Source: Clostridiaceae bacterium (GTDB lineage: Bacteria > Bacillota > Clostridia > Saccharofermentanales > DTU023). From it: a DNA stretch of 13,084 nt. Position numbers and translations under genes: made by a program. The notes beneath the pieces are model-generated. The model had not been told where the DNA came from. It ran no database searches and was given only the letters and a program-made list of their open reading frames with translations. The stretch spans positions 1 through 13,084 of the forward strand of contig JAAZMK010000077.1 of the NCBI GenBank assembly GCA_012798865.1, in the 5' to 3' direction. Position 1 is the stretch's first letter; the number at the start of each line of letters is the position of its first letter. Of the stretch, positions 1-7,073 are shown piece by piece.

Positions 1-1
1 C

Positions 2-202
2 TCGCTGAAAAGTGAATATCTCCTTCCGGAAATTGTCGGTGCCCATACAAAGACGCGCGGCGTCAAGGTTCGCGCCATACCGGTTGAGGATCGCTGGTTC
101 GGTGTGACGAATAAAGAAGATAAGCCCATTGTCGTCGCAGCGCTACAAAGACTCGTTGATCAAGGTATTTATCCTGCTCCGTTGTGGGGATGTATCGACT
201 GA
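2..202 (+). CDS. Sugar-phosphate nucleotidyltransferase, C-terminal fragment
   Basis: The window opens inside this gene. The last 66 codons are visible, read in the frame beginning at base 2 and ending with TGA at 200-202. The fragment has the C-terminal signature I associate with NDP-sugar pyrophosphorylase-like nucleotidyltransferases of Bacillota: a LLPEIV helix, then VKVRAIPVEDRWFGVT, a KEDKP turn, a VVAALQRLVDQGIYP helix and a terminal PLWG. Such enzymes join a sugar 1-phosphate to an NTP in the cytoplasm. The catalytic N-terminal domain lies outside the window, so neither substrate nor nucleotide can be told. About 80 bases separate it from argS, with no clear terminator between, so cotranscription is possible. 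The family call is from remembered C-terminal similarity only. Confidence 0.7.
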   Translation, partial: SLKSEYLLPEIVGAHTKTRGVKVRAIPVEDRWFGVTNKEDKPIVVAALQRLVDQGIYPAPLWGCID

Positions 203-282
203 TGAATGTGTTGTTGCACACGATGCGACCCTGCGGAAGACGTGAGGAAGAACGTATAGATTTTTAATAAGGACAGATGTTC

Positions 283-2031
283 ATGAGAATAGTCAATGAT
301 ATCGCCATCGCACTTGCGACATATCTCGAAGAGGACGTTAAGAATATTGCGAATAACCTCTCTCCGCCGCCTCGTCCTGAGATGGGCGACGTCGCGTTTC
401 CCTGCTTTCGTCTCGCTAAGAGATTTAGAAAATCGCCTCACGATATCGCGAACGATTTGAAGATTTGTTTTGAGACGGACGAGCGGGATCAGACTGGTGA
501 TCTGCTTACGAAGATAGAACGTATCGAGACGGCTAGCGGGTATCTCAATTTCTTTATTAAGCGCGATTATCTCGCGCAATCGATACTGCGGGAATCTATG
601 GAGGGCGGCGACCGCCCCGGTGCGAGTCTTGAGGGAGATGGTAAGACAGTCATAGTCGAATATTCATCGCCTAACATCGCTAAGCCCTTCCATGTCGGAC
701 ATGGCTTTTCAACGTTTTTAGGTGAGGCGATCGCGAATCTTTATGAGTACGGCGGATATGACGTAGAGCGCTTTAATCACCTCGGCGATTATGGCACGCA
801 ATTCGGAAAGTTGATTGTCGCTTGGAAACTGTGGGGCGACCCGAGTATGTTGGAGTCGTCACCGATTGAGGAGCTGACACGAATCTATGTTAAATTCCAC
901 GAGATTGCGGAAGAGGAGCCTGAGCTTGAGGATGAGGCACGAGCTGCCTTCGGTCGCCTGGAGCAGGGCGGTAAAGAGGAATTTGAATTGTGGCAACAAT
1001 TTCGCGACGTCAGTTTGAGAGAATTCAATAGAATTTACGACCGCGTAGGCATTCGTTTTGACAACACAAACGGCGAAAGCTTCTACTCGCCGATGATTCC
1101 CGCTGTCGTTGACGAGCTCAGAGCGAAAAACCTTCTCGTTGAAAGTGAAGGCGCGCAAGTTGTTGACCTAGAGGAGTTCAATTTGAACCCTTGTCTGATT
1201 TTGAAGAGCGATGGCTCGACGATTTATGCATCGCGCGACATCGCTTCGATTCTTTACCGCAAACGCGCATACGACTTCGACAGGAACGTCTACGTCGTCG
1301 GCATCCCACAGAAGAACCACTTCAATCAAGTTTTTGCCGTCATGGAGAAGATGGGATTTCCACATCCTGAAAGCAATATTCATGTCGCGTTCGGGACGGT
1401 GAAATTCGCTGATGGCGCATTTTCGACACGGACGGGAAATGTAATCATACTTGAAGATCTCCTCGATACGAGTGTCGCAAAGACACGCGCGATCATTGAG
1501 GCGAACAATCCGACGATGGAGTCATCCGAAATCGATGAAATAGCCGAAAAAATCGGTGTTGGCGCCGTGCGCTATACGTTCCTGCGAAACAGTCGGGAGA
1601 GAGATATCGTCTTCTCCTGGGAAGATGTGCTCGACTTTGAAGGGGAATCGGCACCATACCTTCTCTATACCGTGACGCGTTGCGCAAGCATTGAGCGAAA
1701 AGCTCCAGAAAGTTTGCTTGAGCGAGCGGATCGAATTAGCGATGAGGAGCTCGGTCTCCTCGTTTCGGATGATGAGCAGGAACTTCTGAAGGAAGTCTGG
1801 CGTTTTCCGCAGTCTGTTATTTCGGCTAGAGAATCTCATGAGCCTTCTGTCATGATGCGTCAAGTCATGGCGATTGCGCGCTCATTCAATACGTTTTACC
1901 ACAACGCGCAAATACTGCGTGCCGAGAGCGAGGCGCTCGGTGCAGCCAGACTCGTATTGACACGTGCCGTCGGGCGGACAATTTCAGCCGGTTTGCGCAT
2001 TGCGGGCATAGAACCGGTCGAGAAAATGTAG
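283..2031 (+). CDS. argS: Arginyl-tRNA synthetase
   Basis: Class I aminoacyl-tRNA synthetase that charges tRNA-Arg with arginine using ATP, in the cytoplasm. Numbered from the ATG at 283 (582 residues, close to the family's usual 550-590), an N-terminal Arg-tRNA additional domain covers about residues 1-85. The HIGH box reads HVGH at 137-140, after the typical SSPNIAKPF lead-in. NHLGDYGTQFGKL follows at about 165-177. The KMSKS-equivalent loop reads FSTRTGN at about 380-386; degenerate loops are normal in ArgS. The C-terminal third is the helical DALR anticodon-binding domain. Start choice: AAGGA at 269-273 lies only 3 nt before an ATG at 277 but 9 nt before the ATG at 283, so the second ATG is preferred. 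It is followed after 11 bases by the M3-like gene, as in an operon. Confidence 0.96.
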   Translation: MRIVNDIAIALATYLEEDVKNIANNLSPPPRPEMGDVAFPCFRLAKRFRKSPHDIANDLKICFETDERDQTGDLLTKIERIETASGYLNFFIKRDYLAQSILRESMEGGDRPGASLEGDGKTVIVEYSSPNIAKPFHVGHGFSTFLGEAIANLYEYGGYDVERFNHLGDYGTQFGKLIVAWKLWGDPSMLESSPIEELTRIYVKFHEIAEEEPELEDEARAAFGRLEQGGKEEFELWQQFRDVSLREFNRIYDRVGIRFDNTNGESFYSPMIPAVVDELRAKNLLVESEGAQVVDLEEFNLNPCLILKSDGSTIYASRDIASILYRKRAYDFDRNVYVVGIPQKNHFNQVFAVMEKMGFPHPESNIHVAFGTVKFADGAFSTRTGNVIILEDLLDTSVAKTRAIIEANNPTMESSEIDEIAEKIGVGAVRYTFLRNSRERDIVFSWEDVLDFEGESAPYLLYTVTRCASIERKAPESLLERADRISDEELGLLVSDDEQELLKEVWRFPQSVISARESHEPSVMMRQVMAIARSFNTFYHNAQILRAESEALGAARLVLTRAVGRTISAGLRIAGIEPVEKM

Positions 2032-2042
2032 CGAGGTGAGGA

Positions 2043-3785
2043 ATGCTTGAGAGTGTCCCGAAAGGGGTCCTTGAAAAACCTTTGCCTTCTCTTCCGGAGG
2101 CGGATGACGTCGCAAAAATCGTCAAATCTACGCGCAGACAATTTCGGTATGCCGTCACGGATGATGATCTTCTCATCGTTCTTCAGGGGATAGACGACTT
2201 GTTCGGAAAGATTGAATCCGGTGAGGATGAGATTCGCGTCCGTTCTTTCCATCTTCCGCACGATCAGTCGATCGTCGCCCATTATTCGGAATACAGGAAA
2301 GCTAAGTTGGTCGCATACTCCGAATTAGCAGATCTTTTGGCGACGATCTCACGATCATCAAAAGGAAAAAGACTCGAAGCGTTTGTCAATAGTACGTATC
2401 TCCTCGACGCTGACCGATTTGCGTCGACATCTTCAAAAAACTTAGTCGCTCATTTGATACTTGAACAAGAACTTGTCGACTCTCAAATGAAGCGTTTCCA
2501 AGATGTCTCACTATCAACCAGATGTTATGGCATGATCGGCGGTGAGGTAAGGCATCACTTCCAATCCGCCTCTCGTGACCGTCGGGCGCGTGCGTATAAT
2601 TCGTTGATTAGCCAGTTGAACAAGAATAAAGCCGAGATGCTCGGACAATTTCTTGAGTTGCATATGTTGCGGCGAAAGATCGGCGAAAGGGCGGGCTACA
2701 AAAACTTTTACGAGTTTGCGACACGACGTGCAGGACAGACGAATACTTTTCGATCCAATGTACACTTATTCCGTTTGCTAATACAAGAGTATGTTGCGCC
2801 CATCATTTCGCATGTGCATCAATTGCAATGGCGGCGGTTAGGTATTGAAGATCCTGAGCCATGGGATCTCATGTATCCAGCTGAATTTGGTGTTCCCGTT
2901 TTGAGTCGACAGGCATTTCCTCTAGAGAAAACATTTATCGACGCGAGTCGATATGTCTGTGAAGCTCAAGTGCCGGCATTTGAAAAAATGCTCGATCAAG
3001 GCACCTTGAGTACAGGCGTTCTGTCAAACACCAATGACGATAGTGAATCTTCCTTTTTTGCTAATTATTCGAGCGGAACGCGGTGGCTGCGAGCGCATGA
3101 TCCTGAAAAAAATGAATCGTATTTGTTGATGGAAGGCATTCCGCAGGAAATAGCCGCGAATCTGTTTTTCTACGAGACGGGTTGTCTTCTTTTCAATCAG
3201 TCGCAGTGTTCGAAAGGCGAGTATGCGCTCCCGAATGCCAATTCGTCGCTATCTAGGAAGATAGCAGGTCATTCTCTGTCGTTTCTCTCGCAGAGGACAT
3301 GGGGAAACTTTTACGGACCGATGACAATGTATGCGCGCGAGTACGTATTGACTGAATTGCTTTTGCGGTTGCCGCTTGCCTGTGCTCTTGATGAGATGGA
3401 GGAGTTCCTTACAAAAGCTCGTGTATCCGACATGAACGTCTTCCAACATGCTTGGCGCGAAATTGCGAAACGCTACCGTATAGGGGGGACGTCCGAAATG
3501 GTTCCCGGCTTCTTTCCACTCGATGACGCATGGCTTTATTCGCCGACCCTGTGGTCGATACCATTATCGAATATTACGGATGCGATTGCACTTATCGCTG
3601 TGCTCGGTGTACTTCCGCTAGGGAAACAGCACCAGGATTTGGAACATTCTACCCTCAGGTTGCTTAACGTTCGAGAAGGAGTTGAGCCGACTGATCGAGC
3701 CCGTGAAGCCGGTTATCCTTCACCGTTCAAGGAAGAGACCGTTAGAAAATCTGTCTTTGCCATCGCCGATTTTCTTGCGCTCTGA
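2043..3785 (+). CDS. M3-family oligoendopeptidase homologue lacking the zinc site (probable pseudoenzyme)
   Basis: A 580-residue protein, close to the usual length of clostridial M3B oligoendopeptidases (PepF-like, about 560-600). The middle and C-terminal parts follow that fold as I recall it: a GERAGYKNFYEFATRR-type helix at about 214-229, AGQTNTF at 230-236, a QRLG-like LQWRRLGIE at 261-269, and AWREIAKRY at 470-478. Active members carry HEAGH at the catalytic helix. Here the aligned segment reads YETGC (377-381, bases 3171-3185), so both zinc histidines are replaced while the glutamate remains. The third ligand, normally Glu in an ExxSM-type motif, aligns with Ala408. The C-terminal His/Tyr transition-state segment also appears absent near 487-507. 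The frame is intact, starts behind a GAGGTGAGG site, and is coupled to argS and rdgB. It is probably not a peptidase. What it now does is unknown; peptide binding or a structural role are guesses. Confidence 0.75.
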   Translation: MLESVPKGVLEKPLPSLPEADDVAKIVKSTRRQFRYAVTDDDLLIVLQGIDDLFGKIESGEDEIRVRSFHLPHDQSIVAHYSEYRKAKLVAYSELADLLATISRSSKGKRLEAFVNSTYLLDADRFASTSSKNLVAHLILEQELVDSQMKRFQDVSLSTRCYGMIGGEVRHHFQSASRDRRARAYNSLISQLNKNKAEMLGQFLELHMLRRKIGERAGYKNFYEFATRRAGQTNTFRSNVHLFRLLIQEYVAPIISHVHQLQWRRLGIEDPEPWDLMYPAEFGVPVLSRQAFPLEKTFIDASRYVCEAQVPAFEKMLDQGTLSTGVLSNTNDDSESSFFANYSSGTRWLRAHDPEKNESYLLMEGIPQEIAANLFFYETGCLLFNQSQCSKGEYALPNANSSLSRKIAGHSLSFLSQRTWGNFYGPMTMYAREYVLTELLLRLPLACALDEMEEFLTKARVSDMNVFQHAWREIAKRYRIGGTSEMVPGFFPLDDAWLYSPTLWSIPLSNITDAIALIAVLGVLPLGKQHQDLEHSTLRLLNVREGVEPTDRAREAGYPSPFKEETVRKSVFAIADFLAL

Positions 3786-3793
3786 CGGTCGCC

Positions 3794-4438
3794 ATGATTA
3801 AGATTATTCTTGCATCTCACAATGTCTCCAAACTTGCCGAGTTCCGCTCTCTGGCAAGAGGTTACCCGGTTAATATTCTCGGTTTACAGGATATCTGCTT
3901 TCAACAGGATATAGAGGAAACGGGCAGAACGTTCGATGAAAATGCGTTGATTAAGGCGCAAGCCGTGCATCGTGTCGTTAATGACGTTGTGATGGCGGAT
4001 GATTCCGGCTTATGTGTTGACGTACTCGACGGAGCACCGGGGATCATGTCCGCTCGTTACGGCGGACTTGGAAAGGGTGACGATGACAAAAATGCCCAAC
4101 TTCTTGCTACACTTGAACAGCTAGGCGACGTTGACCGCGCTGCCTCTTTTCATTGCTCGTTGGCGGTTATGTTCCCGGATGGGAGTCGTGAGATCTTTCA
4201 CGGCACATGTTGCGGCACCATAGCATCGGAACCTAGAGGGACGAACGGTTTTGGTTACGACCCCGTCTTCATTCCCAAAGGTGAAGAGCGCACGCTGGCT
4301 GAAATGAGCGAGGAAGAAAAGCATGCTCTCAGTCATCGCGGTGAGGCTGTTAGAGCATTCCTGAGTTCGTTCTGCAGTGACGCCGCAGATGATGAGGGCA
4401 GTCGGACATTCGAACGATCCGGTCCATCGCATAAGTGA
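3794..4438 (+). CDS. rdgB: RdgB/HAM1 non-canonical purine NTP pyrophosphatase
   Basis: House-cleaning enzyme that hydrolyses dITP, ITP and XTP to the monophosphate and pyrophosphate, keeping deaminated purines out of DNA and RNA. The 214 residues show the family motifs in order: SHNVSKLAEF at 8-17 (the usual S/T-x-N-x-x-K-x-x-E-F), EETGRTFDENALIKA at 41-55, the catalytic-loop DDSGL at 69-73, SARYGG at 86-91, GFGYDPVF at 152-159 and SHRGEA at 180-185. The C-terminus runs about 20 residues past the core and is rich in charged residues. It begins 8 bases after the preceding stop with no strong Shine-Dalgarno of its own, which suggests translational coupling. Confidence 0.95.
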   Translation: MIKIILASHNVSKLAEFRSLARGYPVNILGLQDICFQQDIEETGRTFDENALIKAQAVHRVVNDVVMADDSGLCVDVLDGAPGIMSARYGGLGKGDDDKNAQLLATLEQLGDVDRAASFHCSLAVMFPDGSREIFHGTCCGTIASEPRGTNGFGYDPVFIPKGEERTLAEMSEEEKHALSHRGEAVRAFLSSFCSDAADDEGSRTFERSGPSHK

Positions 4439-4451
4439 AGGGAGACGAACA

Positions 4452-4910
4452 ATGGTCAAATCAAAGACTACTGCTGAAGAATTTTATCTCGTTCGTGCTG
4501 ATGTTTTACCCGAGGTGTTTCTTAAGGTTATGGAGGTTAAACGTCTTCTCGACTTCAAGCTTGTCTCGTCCGTCAATGAAGCGGTCAAGCGCGTCGGATT
4601 GAGCAGAAGCGCCTACTATAAATATAGAAAGGCAATTCGATCGACATCTTCTGGAACAGAAGGAGAAATGGTCACTTTGCTTATTGTAGTTGAGGATCTG
4701 ACTCGTTCGCTTGCGCGCTGTCTTGATGTTCTGTTGGAGGCTAATGCGACGCTTATGACTTTTCATCAAAGCATGCCTGTGAGCGGTCTCATTCATTTGT
4801 TGGTGACTTTTCGAGCTGACAAAATGAATATTCCCACGGAACGTCTCATTCAAATCATGGAGCAGACACGCGGAGTTCAAAGTGTTCAGCTGCTGACTTC
4901 GCCAGGATGA
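4452..4910 (+). CDS. PheB/UPF0735-type HTH plus ACT domain protein
   Basis: A 152-residue protein resembling Bacillota PheB-like (UPF0735) ACT proteins. It opens with FYLVRADVLPEV (11-22), a known start of this family. A helix-turn-helix-like stretch follows at about 40-62 (SVNEAVKRVGLSRSAYYKYR), then an ACT domain at about 73-150 containing the family's HQSMP (105-109). ACT domains usually bind amino acids and regulate metabolism; the precise role of this family is unsettled. The residues where ACT proteins usually have the ligand-loop Gly read DLTRSL here, so ligand binding may differ. Start choice: the frame is open from 4377, inside rdgB, but GGGAG at 4440-4444 sits 7 nt before the ATG at 4452, and family similarity begins there. 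It is probably the last gene of the argS train. Confidence 0.85.
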   Translation: MVKSKTTAEEFYLVRADVLPEVFLKVMEVKRLLDFKLVSSVNEAVKRVGLSRSAYYKYRKAIRSTSSGTEGEMVTLLIVVEDLTRSLARCLDVLLEANATLMTFHQSMPVSGLIHLLVTFRADKMNIPTERLIQIMEQTRGVQSVQLLTSPG

Positions 4911-4940
4911 CAAGGTTCCGATTCTTCCTGATTTTGCTTT

Positions 4941-4963
4941 TGAGATATGTCTCACATGAGATA
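4941..4963. promoter_or_regulatory. Alternating TGAGA/TCTCA element
   Basis: Downstream of the ACT gene, TGAGATA occurs twice (4941-4947 and 4957-4963), 16 bases apart. TCTCA lies between them at 4950-4954, so the inverted unit pairs with both flanks. This is the kind of symmetry seen in operators, but it could be chance. I found no -35/-10 pair of good quality next to it, although TATGAT lies at 4981-4986. Confidence 0.25.
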
Positions 4964-5055
4964 GCGCAGGTTACTTTAGGTATGATACATTTACAGTTAA
5001 CGCCGCATTGGGCAGATACCTTTTAACATAACTTCAAAATACGGTAACTAAAATA

Positions 5056-5090
5056 AGTGTCGTCAAGTCCCCTGTTATGGATACGACACT
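5056..5090 (+). promoter_or_regulatory. Leader inverted repeat before the membrane-protein gene
   Basis: AGTGTCGT (5056-5063) is perfectly complementary to ACGACACT (5083-5090), with a 19-base loop. The 3' arm ends just before the AGAGG ribosome binding site (5094-5097 region) of the gene starting at 5109. No U-run follows, so it is not a standard terminator. A leader hairpin or operator is possible. The rest of 4911-5108 shows no gene. Confidence 0.35.
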
Positions 5091-5108
5091 CGAGAGGATC
5101 ATAACGAC

Positions 5109-5900
5109 TTGCAGATCGTCATAGAAGCACTTAAAATCGAAAAAGTCGCGCGTCACAGACGCGTGCGCATGTGGTTTTTGCTCTTGTTTACCATCGCGGC
5201 GGCAACTTATCTTACTATGCCGAAAAACACGAACGTTATCGTGTACCGTGAACAGCTCTTGCAATTTTTGCTCACGCGGGAGTATTTTCCTTTTCCTCCG
5301 ATGGAGTTTTTCGACGCGATCATTCGTGAGGCATTCCTGATTGCTGTCAGTCTGTATTTTCTGCTTCTATACGCCGTCAGCTGGGTCGATTCACAAATGT
5401 CGAAGACTGCCGCTCGTTTGTTTTTCGGCGATAAACTGCAGACTGAATCAGTCGAATCTCTTGAAGAAGACCGACCGGCATCAAGGCTTAAGGGACATCA
5501 TTATTTCAAATTCCTGACGCTTGCGATTGCTACTGTCGTACCGTATCTCCTTTCCATTCCTTTGTTGAAAATCCCGCTCTATATTTTTCTGTCAACGTTC
5601 TCGATGACGATCCTCATCATCGTGTATGAAGATAAAAAGATTCCCGAAGCGATGGAAGCCAGTTACGTCATGACCAGAGGCATAAGATTTTTTATATTTG
5701 TCTCTTTCATGTTCTTAAATGCCATTCTCTCGATTGTCAGCAGTGTGCTTCAGATGGTCTTTTCGAGCAGCACTTGGTCGGCAAGTCTCATTAACGCATT
5801 TTTCTATGCGTTAAAAACGCTTGCTTACGGACGTTTGATCGCCATGTTGTATCGCGCGATTACAACGGGTGACTTGAAAAATGACGTGCGCAGAATTTAG
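5109..5900 (+). CDS. Uncharacterised multi-pass membrane protein
   Basis: 263 residues, not assigned to a named family. It has a short basic N-terminus (KVARHRRVR, 12-20) followed by about six hydrophobic segments at roughly 21-37, 72-92, 131-151, 153-173, 192-217 and 224-248, so it is very probably an integral inner-membrane protein. The stretch YEDKKIPEAMEASYVMTRG (173-191) resembles the 'E-D-K-x-x-x-E-A-x-x-x-S-x-x-x-T-K-G' turn seen in YciC/GDPD-membrane-domain-type proteins; that is a loose likeness and not proof of function. The start is TTG, placed 10 nt after an AGAGGA site. An inverted repeat lies in its leader. prfB begins a few bases after it, so the two may be cotranscribed. Confidence 0.8.
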   Translation: MQIVIEALKIEKVARHRRVRMWFLLLFTIAAATYLTMPKNTNVIVYREQLLQFLLTREYFPFPPMEFFDAIIREAFLIAVSLYFLLLYAVSWVDSQMSKTAARLFFGDKLQTESVESLEEDRPASRLKGHHYFKFLTLAIATVVPYLLSIPLLKIPLYIFLSTFSMTILIIVYEDKKIPEAMEASYVMTRGIRFFIFVSFMFLNAILSIVSSVLQMVFSSSTWSASLINAFFYALKTLAYGRLIAMLYRAITTGDLKNDVRRI

Positions 5901-5915
5901 ATCGGACGGTTTGTG

Positions 5916-7073
5916 ATGACGTTGGAAGAACTTAAATCAATTGTTGATCAGAGTTTTGAATTGCTTGAGCCACTCAGTCTTTCGTTAAGGCTTGAACAGG
6001 ACGCTGAAGAACGCGAGAGATTGACGAAGGAGACGGGGGAGGCGACATTTTGGTCTGATCCGAAGAGAGCATCAGTTGTTCAGAAACGTATTACACACCT
6101 TACAAAAAAGAGCAAGCGTTTTACTGACTTGACTTCTCAGCTTGAAGATTTGTCGGTTCTGCTCGAGTTGGCGGAAGAGGAAGAGGATAGTGCTGTCCTT
6201 TCAGAGGTCGGAGAAGGCATGAAAAAATGGACGCACGATTACGAAATTTTGCGCCTTGAGACATTGCTGACCGGCGAGCATGACTCATTGAATGCGATCG
6301 TGTCGTTGCATGCCGGGGCGGGAGGCACTGAGGCACAGGACTGGACGAGCATGTTGCTTCGCATGTACACACGCTGGTCGGAAAGCCACGAATTTGAAGT
6401 CTCCGTTCTCGACTATATCGATGGTGATGAGGCGGGGATCAAATCGGTTACATTGCGTATTGCAGGTGACAATGCATACGGCTATTTGAGGAGTGAGCAT
6501 GGCATTCATCGCCTCGTGCGTATTTCGCCCTTTGATTCTTCCGGTCGTCGTCATACGTCTTTTGCCTCCTGTGAGGTATTGCCGGAACTCGATGATACGA
6601 TTGAAATCAATATCGTTCCCGATGATCTTAAAATCGACACGTTTCGCGCATCGGGTGCCGGAGGACAGCACGTCAATAAGACGAGCTCCGCTGTCAGGAT
6701 TACGCATTTGCCGACTGGGATTGTCGTCACATGTCAGAATGAGCGTTCTCAGCTCCAGAACAAGGAGACGGCGATGGGCATGTTGAAATCACGACTTTTC
6801 CATCTCGCGCAACAGCAACAACTGGATCGTATTGAGGATATCAAGGGAGAAGTTTCCGATATCGCCTGGGGGAGTCAGATCCGCTCCTACGTTTTCTGCC
6901 CTTACACCATGGTCAAGGATCACCGGACTGAGTATGAGACGGGTGACGTAGATGGCGTAATGGATGGCGATCTCGATGACTTTATTAATGCATGGCTCAT
7001 CATCGATGCGCAACACCGCGAGTCGCAACGCGAGATCGAGCTAAAACCCGATGGTGAGACGAGCCAAACATGA
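5916..7073 (+). CDS. prfB: Peptide chain release factor 2, no frameshift site
   Basis: Class I release factor that reads UGA and UAA stop codons and triggers peptide release. Numbered from the ATG at 5916 (385 residues, slightly longer than the usual ~365), it shows the coiled N-terminal domain with TFWSDP at about 44-49. The RF2 anticodon-like tripeptide SPF is at 204-206, and the catalytic GGQ sits in SGAGGQHVNKTSSAV at 249-251. The C-terminus carries about 15 extra polar residues. Many bacteria make RF2 by +1 frameshifting at an in-frame UGA near codon 26. Here the frame is continuous through that region (reading LEPLSLSLRLEQD), so that autoregulation is absent. A GTG at 5913 is the alternative start; only a weak GGACGG lies upstream. 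It overlaps the next gene by 4 bp (ATGA). Confidence 0.95.
   Translation: MTLEELKSIVDQSFELLEPLSLSLRLEQDAEERERLTKETGEATFWSDPKRASVVQKRITHLTKKSKRFTDLTSQLEDLSVLLELAEEEEDSAVLSEVGEGMKKWTHDYEILRLETLLTGEHDSLNAIVSLHAGAGGTEAQDWTSMLLRMYTRWSESHEFEVSVLDYIDGDEAGIKSVTLRIAGDNAYGYLRSEHGIHRLVRISPFDSSGRRHTSFASCEVLPELDDTIEINIVPDDLKIDTFRASGAGGQHVNKTSSAVRITHLPTGIVVTCQNERSQLQNKETAMGMLKSRLFHLAQQQQLDRIEDIKGEVSDIAWGSQIRSYVFCPYTMVKDHRTEYETGDVDGVMDGDLDDFINAWLIIDAQHRESQREIELKPDGETSQT

Noticed and set aside
169..579. Minus-strand open frames such as 169-579, 859-1158, 1896-2282, 6285-6707 and 12134-12454
   Set aside because: All lie antisense to well-supported genes, lack ribosome binding sites, and encode unrecognisable sequence.
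4377..4451. Upstream in-frame extension of the ACT protein inside rdgB
   Set aside because: There is no ribosome binding site at 4377, and family similarity and a good Shine-Dalgarno both point to 4452.
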